A DNA stretch of 64,000 nt from CABMKH01 sp040797625 (GCA_052067355.1 JBQHQH010000006.1:32875-96874), one strand, 5' to 3'; positions 43,589 to 51,969 are shown, counted from the stretch's first letter. Notes: generated by a model from the letters alone, not told the origin. A program made the numbers and translations.

Positions 43589-43691
43589 CGTCTATTATTA
43601 TCCCTATTAGAATAACAATAAAGGAAAGTAGTGATATGACGAACATAGAAAACTCAATCATTATAGATATCGCTTCATGTACGTTTACCAT
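43578..43691 (-). CDS. Type I toxin, holin-like (TxpA/BsrG/Hol_Tox type)
   Basis: 37 residues, too short for usual gene finders. ATG at 43691 with a very strong GGAGGTGG 9 bases upstream. The protein begins MVNVHEAISIMIEFSMF and continues as one membrane helix (about 15-33), ending DEKK. The 'xYEAxxxMixF' type start and single helix match the putative holin-like toxin family that includes TxpA and BsrG. Leader of ~65 nt in which the ribosome site (43696-43705) pairs with TTGCCGCCTC (43719-43728), as is known for type I toxins. The stop codon lies inside the antitoxin terminator on the other strand. Confidence 0.8.
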   Translation of the reverse strand: MVNVHEAISIMIEFSMFVISLLSFIVILIGIIIDEKK

Positions 43692-43762
43692 ATCGCACCA
43701 CCTCCTCTCATCTGAAGTGAGGCGGCAACCACACCCTGCTTAACTCCGATTACCTTGTCCCT

Positions 43763-43791
43763 AGTTTACCATTACTTACCATGGATTTCAA
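43763..43791 (-). promoter_or_regulatory. Toxin gene promoter
   Basis: On the minus strand TTGAAA (43786-43791), 17-base spacer, TAAACT (43763-43768). The -10 and flanking bases persist at the orphan locus (53601-53606), where the -35 is lost. Confidence 0.6.
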
Positions 43792-43858
43792 TATATTCAT
43801 TAAATTCTAAAAAATCATCTAATTTTTATTAAAGGTATAATATTACACATCTTTTAAT

Positions 43859-44395
43859 CTAATATTCATCCTCGAAGACAATATTTCCATCAGCATCATA
43901 TGCCTTTATATTGTTTACCACTCGATCATAGTAACTATCTTTATCATATTTCCAAGTGAATAAAAATAAGTCATCATAGAATTCAGTTTCTGTAAGACTC
44001 TCTCCATTTTTCAATGTGATTTGAACTTCTTTCACTCTATCGTCATTAATGATGCCATAAACTTTATAATTATTATAGGACATATCCCAAGTATAGCCTA
44101 TAACCTTTGTCTTATCGTTCTCAAATCCAGTTGGTTGATTTCTATATCTCCAAAAGAAAAATAGGGCTCTATTTACTGTATTGCATGAAATCCATTTATC
44201 ATATTTACAGAGTATATATTTTCCATCATCAAAATCTTCTATATGCACTACTTCTGACGGTCCATAGTGGATACTGCGTTCTGATTCTTCATGAGCAGAT
44301 AGAGGTGTCAAATAAAGTCCTGATACCCTGAAAAATATAAAATTGAGAATAGCTAAAATAAATATATTTCTTAGAATCTTTTTATTTCTACTCAT
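43859..44395 (-). CDS. Hypothetical membrane-anchored protein in PadR-HAAS operon
   Basis: 178 residues from ATG at 44395 (CAGGTGATATT upstream), overlapping the HAAS gene end by 8 bases. One N-terminal helix (~10-28), rest extracytoplasmic with aromatic-rich strands (ALFFFWRYRNQPTGFEND, DLFLFTWKYDKDSYYD). No family recognised. Third gene of the operon padR-HAAS-this, so its expression should follow that PadR regulator. Confidence 0.7.
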   Translation of the reverse strand: MSRNKKILRNIFILAILNFIFFRVSGLYLTPLSAHEESERSIHYGPSEVVHIEDFDDGKYILCKYDKWISCNTVNRALFFFWRYRNQPTGFENDKTKVIGYTWDMSYNNYKVYGIINDDRVKEVQITLKNGESLTETEFYDDLFLFTWKYDKDSYYDRVVNNIKAYDADGNIVFEDEY

Positions 44396-45098
44396 TAATA
44401 TCACCTGCTTTGAGAGGAATCTCTACTCTATATTTTCTATTATAATAATCATAATCTATAATCAGTGTATCTGCATCTCTTGAAAAGTCTCTTACTGTGC
44501 TTCTGAATTTAGATTTCAACCCTCCACCACCCAATCCTGAACCAGCAAAATATGTATTGCCTAAATTATCTCTTATGTTTCCAATTGTACCTAGACTCCA
44601 TCCTGTCTTTAAAAATCTTGAATCCCAGTATTCATAAAAGATATTCATATCTCCATTCCTTTCATAAACTACATTTGTAAAGTGAATGATTCTATCATCT
44701 AGTTTTACTCTCTCATCTATATCAATTCTATATACAATATCCTCCTTTGGAATATCATTAATAATATTTCCATCAAATAAAGACATCGTAAAAATAGGAA
44801 CTATAAAGAAGACACTTAATATCCCAAGAAAAAATATCATTACATTTGTTATCGTCAATATCCAACCTAAGAAAGGATTATGTTGTCTATTAAGTTGAAT
44901 TCCAATTTCCTTAGGATTTCCCATATCATTTATAGAAAGCTCCTCTGCTGTTTCCCTATCATATCCTTGTTCCATATAATAGTCTATCTTTTCCAATATG
45001 TGACTTTCCAGTTCAAACTTGATATCATCTTTAACAAAGGGAAATTTAATATAGGATAATACATCCTCTAAAAATTTATCTACTTTAATTAAAGGCAT
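44388..45098 (-). CDS. HAAS-domain membrane protein with extracytoplasmic beta domain
   Basis: 236 residues from ATG at 45098 (GGCGGTGAATT upstream), overlapping padR by 14 bases. Residues 1-~75 are the HAAS/DUF1700 domain (DDIKFELESHILEKIDYYME, ELSINDMGNPKEIGIQLN), followed by a membrane helix (~80-110) and a beta-rich C-terminal part (IIHFTNVVYERNGDMNIFYEY, LIIDYDYYNRKYRVEIPL) resembling Ig-like sensor folds of DUF4179/DUF5643 type. Possible envelope sensor that signals to the PadR repressor encoded with it; no experimental basis for this protein. Confidence 0.75.
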   Translation of the reverse strand: MPLIKVDKFLEDVLSYIKFPFVKDDIKFELESHILEKIDYYMEQGYDRETAEELSINDMGNPKEIGIQLNRQHNPFLGWILTITNVMIFFLGILSVFFIVPIFTMSLFDGNIINDIPKEDIVYRIDIDERVKLDDRIIHFTNVVYERNGDMNIFYEYWDSRFLKTGWSLGTIGNIRDNLGNTYFAGSGLGGGGLKSKFRSTVRDFSRDADTLIIDYDYYNRKYRVEIPLKAGDINE

Positions 45099-45429
45099 AT
45101 AATTCACCGCCTATGACCTTATTAACGGATATTGAAAACTTATTCCACTTTTCTTTTTCCTTTACAAGTTTCTTTTTTCCATTTTCAGTTATCCTATAAT
45201 ATTTTCGTGCTCTCCCTCTTTCTCCTTCAGCCTTATAGGATTTTACATATCCATCATTCTCAAGCTTGTGTAGAACAGGATATATAGTACCTTCCTTCAA
45301 TTGAAACACTTTATCTGAGCGTAACTCAAGCTCTCTTATTATTTCATATCCATATCTATCAGTTTTTTCTAATAAAGATAGTATTAACAAGACTGTACTT
45401 CCACCTATTAAGTTCTTATCAAATTCCAT
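45085..45429 (-). CDS. PadR-family transcriptional regulator
   Basis: 114 residues, AGGAGGTGTAA before the ATG. Same architecture as the PadR at 11641-11982: LILSLLEKTDRYGYEIIREL, LKEGTIYPVLHKLENDGYV, RARKYYRITENGKKKLVKE. Heads a padR-HAAS-hypothetical operon, 34 kb away from the first PadR-HAAS pair. The two regulators are clear paralogs and their promoters share an 11-bp palindromic core. Confidence 0.92.
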   Translation of the reverse strand: MEFDKNLIGGSTVLLILSLLEKTDRYGYEIIRELELRSDKVFQLKEGTIYPVLHKLENDGYVKSYKAEGERGRARKYYRITENGKKKLVKEKEKWNKFSISVNKVIGGELYAFN

Positions 45430-45440
45430 ATTTACACCTC

Positions 45441-45499
45441 CTATAATTATACCTAGATTATCTAGGTATAATTATAGTTAAACTATCTAAATATGTCAA
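45441..45499 (-). promoter_or_regulatory. Consensus promoter with 37-bp perfect palindrome (PadR operator)
   Basis: Minus-strand TTGACA (45494-45499), 17-base spacer, TATAAT (45471-45476). A palindrome of 18-bp arms around one base (45441-45477) spans the -10 and start site; its centre is TAGATTATCTA (45454-45464), as in the other padR promoter. Confidence 0.85.
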
Positions 45500-45613
45500 T
45501 TATATATTCCCAAAGCAGAATAGTAATTTCTAATTTAAAATTCCCCAATCAATGTTTTCAACCATATATCCGGCAACTGTATTTGTTGAGAAATATCATA
45601 ATAATTTCCATTA

Positions 45614-46378
45614 TCATATATGGATTTGAAAATCTTTAAACTCAAATAGTCCACCTCCATGATGCAATCTTCCCTGAGCTAAAATCTTTTCAAATCCATC
45701 ATCTATCCTATCAAGAAGCTCAACAGGAATATCTAATCTGTGATGACCAGGCAGTATCTTTTGTACTGGTAATATCTTTACTCTTTTCACAGATTCCATA
45801 AAATGTATAGGATTCGTTGTGGGATAAAAAGCATCTAAGCATCCCATATAAACTAAATCTCCAGTATATAAATATTTCCTTTCTCTTTCGTAGAAACAGA
45901 TATGCCCTGGTGAATGTCCAGGCGTATGGATGATTTTTACTTTCCTATTACCTAAATCAATGATGTCCCCATCATGTAATATCAAACTAGGTTCACCTCG
46001 ATAGACTTGATAGTCTTGGATGTCAAACTCTGCTGGGAAGTCACAGGCCTTACCTAATAAATTTTCCTTAACAACAGATAGGGGAATAGGAAATTTAACT
46101 GATAACCAATCCTTTTCATCTTCGTATACTGAAATATTCTTAAAATACTTGTGACCTCCAATATGATCCCAATGAATATGTGTTGTAGCTACTTCAATAG
46201 GCAAAGAGGTTATGCTCCTTACAACCTCTTTGATATTTGAAACTCCCAGTCCTGTATCAATCAAGAGTGCTTTTCTTGTACCAAGAAGCAAATAACAGTG
46301 AGTTTCTTCCCAATGCTTATATTCACTGATGGCAAATGTATCTGTATCTACATCTTCAATTGTAAACCAATCATTCAT
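45614..46378 (-). CDS. MBL-fold metallo-hydrolase
   Basis: 254 residues, TAGGAGTGATAAG before the ATG. Metallo-beta-lactamase fold: THIHWDHIGGH (HxHxDH), HTPGHSPGHICFY, LYTGDLVYMG and ILPGHHRLD provide the two-metal site ligands. Substrate unknown; hydrolase of an ester, lactone or thioester is typical. No signal peptide, so cytoplasmic. Located just after the STM401x-like cassette on the same strand with a 101-base gap, so it may or may not belong to it. A short coding-like fragment follows its stop. Confidence 0.88.
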   Translation of the reverse strand: MNDWFTIEDVDTDTFAISEYKHWEETHCYLLLGTRKALLIDTGLGVSNIKEVVRSITSLPIEVATTHIHWDHIGGHKYFKNISVYEDEKDWLSVKFPIPLSVVKENLLGKACDFPAEFDIQDYQVYRGEPSLILHDGDIIDLGNRKVKIIHTPGHSPGHICFYERERKYLYTGDLVYMGCLDAFYPTTNPIHFMESVKRVKILPVQKILPGHHRLDIPVELLDRIDDGFEKILAQGRLHHGGGLFEFKDFQIHI

Positions 46379-46479
46379 CTTATCACTCCTACTAACGATT
46401 ATATCAGTTTTATATTAAAGTAAAAACTTTCCTATTCATTATAAGAAAATGTGTATCTATACTTGTCCTTGATTTTGCC

Positions 46480-47970
46480 TTACAAAATATATGCTAGTTG
46501 CCATACTTCCAAGACATAATCTGCAACTTCTTTAACACTGTCCATACTTCTAGGTACTGCAATGCCATATCCTGCTCGCTTAAGCATTTCAATATCTTGA
46601 ATATCATTTCCTACGCAAATTATCTCTTCCTCATAAATTCCAAGTTTTTGAGATAGTTGATATACACCATTTGCCTTAGATACACCTTTCTTTACAAGAC
46701 TTACTCTTCCCATTCCCTGTGGTATCTGTTTTATGTCTTTACAGCTAAATAACTCTTCATATCTTTGAAACAATTTTTTTGGTAGTATCATACGATAAAT
46801 TTTATCCTCATGTGTATAACTTTTGATATCTTTATCTTTTATCCTATTTGTGATACTTGGTAAATAAGTGTATATTTCATAATTTGTTCCCCAGTCTATA
46901 CAATGGGCACCGCCTGAAAAGCATCCACCTGACAATAATCCTGTGATTTGTCTGCATTTTTTTAAAGCTATCGTGTAAGGTAATTCAGTCGCCAAATAGA
47001 TAGGGATTTTTTGTGCTATATATTCTAGGGATGTTTTTGTCTCTTTCGGTATCTTTCCATATTTATCTAAAATTGTCCCATCTATATCTAAAAATATAGC
47101 CTTTGCCCTAAGTCTTTTGGGAACGCGTAATAGGCTTTCTTCTCCCAGAAATGATATGTCTTTAAAACCATTTGTATGTGAATAGGCTAAATAACAATCA
47201 CATCTTTTACCTGAACATTTTAAAGGTGAATGTCTTTCTTGTTCTTTATATAGGTTTCCTAGTTTTTGTAGTGCACGATTACATGGGTACTGATCTCCTT
47301 TTGCATCTATAAATAGATGATTCTTGCCTGATTCACAGATAGAACCAATATGTCTTTTTAATTCCCAATTAAATAGGGGATCAATTTTATTAAAAAGATT
47401 TTTTTCTTCTTCTGTATATCTTCTTTTTAACCCATCCATTTGATTTATCCACATGTAGATATTTGGAGGTAACTTATCCCTTAATTTTTGTATCTGTTCC
47501 ATTGATATTGGATTTCCCACTACACCTACACTTAAACTGATATTGGATGAAAGTTTCCAGATCTTTTCACTAAATTCATCTACTGTAGTCATATCAGGAT
47601 GAAAGGTTGTCCACAATACGATCTTTTCCAATACTGCATTTTGTTTTATCAGATTCATAATAAAATCTTCCACCTGGATACTTAAATTGGTTTGACATCC
47701 TATTCGTTTGACAAAATTTTGTTTGGATAAATCTATTATAGATTGTTGATAATAACTATGTATCAGAGCTTCTCCATAAGGCGTAAATAGGATTCTAATT
47801 GGTTCCTTAAATCTTATATTTTTTAATTGATTACAAAATCTTTCTAAATTTCTTTTGTCATTTTGAATTTCCTCTAATGTCTGTTGGTATTTACTAAAGG
47901 GACAATAGGAACAACGATAATTACAAGATTTTAAGCTCCCTCTATAAGTTATAGCTTTTATTCCTTCCAA
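46480..47970 (-). CDS. STM4011-like radical SAM protein fused to HAD phosphatase
   Basis: 496 residues in two parts. Residues 1-~285: radical SAM domain with CNYRCSYC (Cys16, 20, 23), partial TIM barrel, and a Cys-rich end (Cys212, 230, 252, 257, 259) that could hold a second Fe-S cluster. Residues ~290-496: Cof-type HAD hydrolase with motif I FLDIDGTIL (293-301), Lys in KKGVSKANG and motif IV VGNDIQDIEML (453-463), all catalytic residues kept. It starts 13 bases inside the preceding radical SAM gene and is the last gene of the cassette. The STM4011 assignment rests on this part plus the four neighbours; the fusion to HAD is seen directly. Function unknown. Confidence 0.8.
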   Translation of the reverse strand: MEGIKAITYRGSLKSCNYRCSYCPFSKYQQTLEEIQNDKRNLERFCNQLKNIRFKEPIRILFTPYGEALIHSYYQQSIIDLSKQNFVKRIGCQTNLSIQVEDFIMNLIKQNAVLEKIVLWTTFHPDMTTVDEFSEKIWKLSSNISLSVGVVGNPISMEQIQKLRDKLPPNIYMWINQMDGLKRRYTEEEKNLFNKIDPLFNWELKRHIGSICESGKNHLFIDAKGDQYPCNRALQKLGNLYKEQERHSPLKCSGKRCDCYLAYSHTNGFKDISFLGEESLLRVPKRLRAKAIFLDIDGTILDKYGKIPKETKTSLEYIAQKIPIYLATELPYTIALKKCRQITGLLSGGCFSGGAHCIDWGTNYEIYTYLPSITNRIKDKDIKSYTHEDKIYRMILPKKLFQRYEELFSCKDIKQIPQGMGRVSLVKKGVSKANGVYQLSQKLGIYEEEIICVGNDIQDIEMLKRAGYGIAVPRSMDSVKEVADYVLEVWQLAYIL

Positions 47971-49244
47971 GATCTTTGCATACCTTTCTTAACTTCATCT
48001 GAAATCCACAAAGTTAAAATTTGATCAGAATATCCCATACCCTCGTCTGTTAAGCAAATAAAATCACCATTTATATTGATTAGTCCAGCGCCTTTAAGTT
48101 CTTCCCATATTTTCTTATATTTTATCCAAAGTGGTTCTCTAAAGTAATCCTCAAATTCTGATATAGAAACTCCTCTATAATATCCTAGATTCTTGATTAT
48201 AAATCGACGCATTTGTTCATCTTTATTTAGTATATATCCCTTTATATCCTCCAAAAAGTCTTTCTTCTTTATATAATCTATAATAATTTCTTTACATAAT
48301 CTATTGTTCACCTCATAGGGTTCACAAAAGTGGACATTATCAATATAACTTCTTCCACCACATCCAAGCGATAGAACTTGTTCAAAGCCACAACTCTTTT
48401 GTTCAAGTTCTATTTGCTTTGTAAATCTTCTCATGGAGGTTTGTCTATACCCTTTCTGTTTTAAAAGATTTACAGCATGTTGATATATACTATACTGAAA
48501 TTCTTCATCCAAACTTGACTTATTAAATAACATGGTATTTTCACGTATATATAATGGATAAATAAAAAATTCATCTGGATCATAGCATAGAGCCTCTTTT
48601 ATGGAGGATTCAAAGGATTCTATAGTCTGATCCTCTATCCCATAAATTAAGTCAATATTTAAACACAATGGGTCCATTGACTTTATATAACCCAGTGCTT
48701 TATGACAACTTGCCCTATCGTGATTTCTGTAAACCTTTTTTAATTCTTCGTCATAAAAAGATTGTACACCAATACTAATACGCCTCATACCTTGCTTTTT
48801 AAGATATTCTAATTTCTCCATTGTTGTTTCATTAGGGGAGGTCTCAATATCAAACTGAAAATTGACTAAATCTACTTTAAAATAATGTTTTATTGATTCT
48901 ATAAGTCTTTCAAATTGCTTGATACTTAGAATTAAAGGTGTGCCACCTCCAAATATTACATTATTTATGGATGTATTTTTTCCATTTAATAATTCACTAT
49001 ATTGCTGAATTTGCCGACAAACTGTATCAATATATCTTTCTACCATTTGCTCTGAAGCTGTAATTGCAAATAAATTACAATATCCACATCTAGTCATACA
49101 AAAAGGGATATGTATATATAATGCAATAGACTTTTCTTGAATCTTTTCAATAGCATCTTGAATTATCTCTTTTTTAATAGGCTTATAAGCATTTTTATGA
49201 GGATAACTATACATATATTGTTCATATCGTTTAGACTTTTGCAT
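47958..49244 (-). CDS. STM4012-like radical SAM protein (HemN-related)
   Basis: 428 residues. LYIHIPFCMTRCGYCNLF with Cys49, 53, 56 is the 4Fe-4S site in HemN spacing; VIFGGGTPLIL, ISIGVQSFYDEELKKVYRNH and LIYGIEDQTIESF are the family blocks. A HemN C-terminal-like domain lies at ~330-428. The gene lacks the heme neighbours expected of a true coproporphyrinogen dehydrogenase and sits in the STM401x-like cassette, so it is more likely a modification enzyme acting on the cassette product. Starts 11 bases after the hydrolase gene. Confidence 0.83.
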   Translation of the reverse strand: MQKSKRYEQYMYSYPHKNAYKPIKKEIIQDAIEKIQEKSIALYIHIPFCMTRCGYCNLFAITASEQMVERYIDTVCRQIQQYSELLNGKNTSINNVIFGGGTPLILSIKQFERLIESIKHYFKVDLVNFQFDIETSPNETTMEKLEYLKKQGMRRISIGVQSFYDEELKKVYRNHDRASCHKALGYIKSMDPLCLNIDLIYGIEDQTIESFESSIKEALCYDPDEFFIYPLYIRENTMLFNKSSLDEEFQYSIYQHAVNLLKQKGYRQTSMRRFTKQIELEQKSCGFEQVLSLGCGGRSYIDNVHFCEPYEVNNRLCKEIIIDYIKKKDFLEDIKGYILNKDEQMRRFIIKNLGYYRGVSISEFEDYFREPLWIKYKKIWEELKGAGLININGDFICLTDEGMGYSDQILTLWISDEVKKGMQRSWKE

Positions 49245-49255
49245 AAAATTTTCTC

Positions 49256-50131
49256 CTATTCTGTTTTATCTTCCATAACAAAATGCTTGTAAGGTACTGT
49301 ATAAACAATCTCATGTGCTAGATTATGAAAATGATACCCATCTTCCCCATAGCATGTCCCATGATCTGAACAGATAATTACAAATGTCTTGCCACGTCTT
49401 CTAAACATATCGAGTAACCCCTCTATCCTCTCATCCACATAGCGAAGTGCTGCAGCATGGGTTATCTTACTATCTCGTTTTTCACCCTCTATATAAAAAG
49501 CATTTGGATAATGAATAGCATCTACATTGACATACATAAAAACCTTCTTATCTGTTTCTATCTTTGATAACACATTATCTATCCATTTAATTTGATTATC
49601 AAAACTCTCTTTTATTGTACATCCAAATGAAGGATTCCAATAACTCTTTTCAAATAAGGATGGTAATACTCGCCCTATATCACTTCTCTTGTTAAAAAAT
49701 GCAACTCCACCTATACATATAGTAGAATAGCCTACATTTTGCAACCCTTCTACAAAAGTTGAGCCCTCAAATGCAAATGAGCCTTGAGGTGGATATTTTC
49801 CTAATCCGATATCTTTAGGAAAGAATAATATTTCTCTTTCCATAAGTGGTGTAGGTTCTGCTGGACTTGGTAAAAAGCCTGAAAACATAGCGTGATGAGA
49901 TGGATAAGTAAAATTACCTGGTGCATGACGTTTCTCCCATAGACCATATTTATTAAGATTTGGGGTTGTGCCTTTTGATTCTTCTTCTTTTGCCACGTCA
50001 TACCTCAATGTATCTAGACATATAAATAAAATGTCCATGTCTCCTACAACCTTATTCATATCCATTGTCACAAAATCCTTTTGGCTACCTATTGCTTCTA
50101 TTGGTACTTCACATTTACAGTTATTCTCCAT
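49256..50131 (-). CDS. STM4013-like alkaline-phosphatase-superfamily hydrolase
   Basis: 291 residues, GGAGTAAAAAG before the ATG. Metal ligands and nucleophile of the superfamily are present: LFICLDTLRYDVA (Asp40), GNFTYPSHHAMFSGF (candidate nucleophile Thr75), NVDAIHYP, and SDHGTCYGEDGYHFHNLAHE with the Asp-His pair. Sulfatase/phosphodiesterase-like but cytoplasmic (no signal peptide). The STM4013/SEN3800 family is of unknown substrate. Overlaps the ATP-grasp gene by 11 bases. Confidence 0.82.
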   Translation of the reverse strand: MENNCKCEVPIEAIGSQKDFVTMDMNKVVGDMDILFICLDTLRYDVAKEEESKGTTPNLNKYGLWEKRHAPGNFTYPSHHAMFSGFLPSPAEPTPLMEREILFFPKDIGLGKYPPQGSFAFEGSTFVEGLQNVGYSTICIGGVAFFNKRSDIGRVLPSLFEKSYWNPSFGCTIKESFDNQIKWIDNVLSKIETDKKVFMYVNVDAIHYPNAFYIEGEKRDSKITHAAALRYVDERIEGLLDMFRRRGKTFVIICSDHGTCYGEDGYHFHNLAHEIVYTVPYKHFVMEDKTE

Positions 50132-51137
50132 ATCTTTTTACTCCTTCTATAATTTGTCTAGTATAGATATAATTTTTACTAAATATATCGTTATAAATCA
50201 GGTCCCCTTGCCCATTAACTTCAATCACCTTAAACTTTCCTGAGGGTGTCATCAAAATATCAATTCCTGCTATATTTAATCCATCAAAACAACTTACAAC
50301 ACTCCTACATAAATCTTCAATAATTTGCATCTGTTTAATTGTTAAATTTAGTTCTTGAATGGGAATAGCATGATTGTTGAGATGTAGATTAGTGATAGGA
50401 TTCTTGCTCCCTCTTGCGATTATATAATCTATTTTTCCGTATTGATAAACTACCCTTAAATCATAACTCAATCCCTTATATTGTGCTTTTTGCACCCATT
50501 GCTCAATAATTACAGGTTGTGCTAACAGATTATTAAGTATCTCTTTAATTTCTCCATGCTGAGTAAGCTTGGATATATTCTTCGTGTTATAGAGTTTTCC
50601 ACCATCCCCTATCTTTAAGGACGTATAAATTATGGACCTACGAATCTTTGGATTATACCGATAGGCAACTATCCCCGCTGCACCAGAACCATATCTTGGT
50701 TTGATAAAGATATTCCTTATATCTTCTTCTACCAGTTGATCAACCAAAGCCTCATAGGTATTTACTTCTATTTCCAACCTAGGTGTTATTTCTATTGCCT
50801 TATCTTCTAGGTACTGCTTACATAAAAGTTTGTCCAATGTCTTATATATAGAGCAAGGTGAATTACTCCACCTTGCTTTTTGTCTATCTAGTTTAACAAG
50901 TATCTGATGATACCACATCCTGAATCTTTCTAACTCTTCTATCTTTGTCCCAATATGAATAGGAGGATCAATCTTTACAAGACTAAAGGAGCTTAAATCA
51001 ATTTCTTCTATCATATTCCAATCCACACATTTTAAATCGTACCCAAGAGACCTTGATGCTTTTGAAAAATATATGGTCCTTTTACTTTGTTCATCACCAA
51101 TTATTAGTATTTGATTTTTATTCTGTAAGCATGGCAT
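50121..51137 (-). CDS. STM4014-like ATP-grasp protein
   Basis: 338 residues if started at the ATG at 51137; the frame extends to 51173 (350 residues) and the start is uncertain, as no site has a clear Shine-Dalgarno. ATP-grasp core: FIKPRYGSGAAGIVAYRYN (nucleotide loop), IIEQWVQKAQYKGLSYDLRVVYQYG, and the metal end IDILMTPSGKFKVIEVNGQGD. It may ligate an amino or carboxy group to the cassette product, or to the LRR protein. Overlaps the LRR gene by 20 bases (56 with the longer start) and the next gene by 11. Confidence 0.75.
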   Translation of the reverse strand: MPCLQNKNQILIIGDEQSKRTIYFSKASRSLGYDLKCVDWNMIEEIDLSSFSLVKIDPPIHIGTKIEELERFRMWYHQILVKLDRQKARWSNSPCSIYKTLDKLLCKQYLEDKAIEITPRLEIEVNTYEALVDQLVEEDIRNIFIKPRYGSGAAGIVAYRYNPKIRRSIIYTSLKIGDGGKLYNTKNISKLTQHGEIKEILNNLLAQPVIIEQWVQKAQYKGLSYDLRVVYQYGKIDYIIARGSKNPITNLHLNNHAIPIQELNLTIKQMQIIEDLCRSVVSCFDGLNIAGIDILMTPSGKFKVIEVNGQGDLIYNDIFSKNYIYTRQIIEGVKRYGE

Positions 51138-51969
51138 AATTTCCATACTCTTCATCATTTTCGTTTTGTTCATCTAAATCTATCTCAATCCCCACATTTT
51201 TAAGTTGATTCATCATTTTATCCGATAAAAAATGATAATGTAAATCAAGTTTTTTTAGATGCATAAGTTTTTCTTTGTTTTCTAATATGAGTTTTCCACC
51301 CTTGTCTGTCAATGTACCATTTGAAAGCTCTAGGATCTCCAATTGACTAACTATACTGTTTTCCAATACCTTTTCTACAATTTCATCTTGAATTTCACTA
51401 TCTCCAATTCCAAGATAAGTTAAATTTTCAAATGAAGTAAGATGTGAAATAAGATTTTCTATATCTGTTATATCTCCATCAAATCCATAATAATCAGAGC
51501 CTATGTAAATATTAAGTCTTTCAAGGCTTGGAAGCTGTGCTTTTGCCAATTCATTGATTACTATTTTAGGCAATCCACCACATATGATCTCTAAGTTCTT
51601 TAAATTATTATGTACTATATTTCCTAAGATCAGCCCTTGTGAACCTTTAATTATTAGGCTCTCTAATTGTGGAAATGCCTCCCATAGCTTGCTATAGTCA
51701 CCTTGTTGAATCCATGATACTTCACATTCTTCAAAAGTCATATCTCCAATATATAACGAACGAATATGCTTAAACCTTTCTTTTTCCCTAACCATTGTAT
51801 CTATGATGATTTGGACATCATTATCATAGCACTCTCCCCAACAACCTATAACAATTTCCTCCAATGTCTTAAGTTGTGGATCATCTAGAATCTCCTGTAT
51901 TAGAGTGGATGCATCCTTGTTCCCGTCTTCATAATCATCATAATCATAAGTATACTTTTTTGTTATCAT
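51118..51969 (-). CDS. STM4015-like leucine-rich-repeat protein
   Basis: 283 residues, first gene of the cassette, with GAGGAG before the ATG. Several LRR-like units from ~70 on (LESLIIKGSQGLILGNI, LKNLEIICGGL, LERLNIYIGSD, LTYLGIGDSEIQ, LEILELSNGTLTD, LKKLDLHYHFLSD). A conserved-looking WGECYDND near residue 44, and an acidic tail ending EEYGNYAMLTE. No signal peptide. In the related STM4015 proteins, as I recall, the C-terminal tail is also conserved and ends in Glu, so the tail is a candidate site for modification by the two radical SAM enzymes and the ATP-grasp protein (inference). Confidence 0.75.
   Translation of the reverse strand: MITKKYTYDYDDYEDGNKDASTLIQEILDDPQLKTLEEIVIGCWGECYDNDVQIIIDTMVREKERFKHIRSLYIGDMTFEECEVSWIQQGDYSKLWEAFPQLESLIIKGSQGLILGNIVHNNLKNLEIICGGLPKIVINELAKAQLPSLERLNIYIGSDYYGFDGDITDIENLISHLTSFENLTYLGIGDSEIQDEIVEKVLENSIVSQLEILELSNGTLTDKGGKLILENKEKLMHLKKLDLHYHFLSDKMMNQLKNVGIEIDLDEQNENDEEYGNYAMLTE

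Noticed and set aside
47958..49244. hemN (oxygen-independent coproporphyrinogen oxidase)
   Set aside because: Shares the radical SAM fold and Cys spacing but sits in the STM401x-like cassette with no heme genes; STM4012 family fits better.
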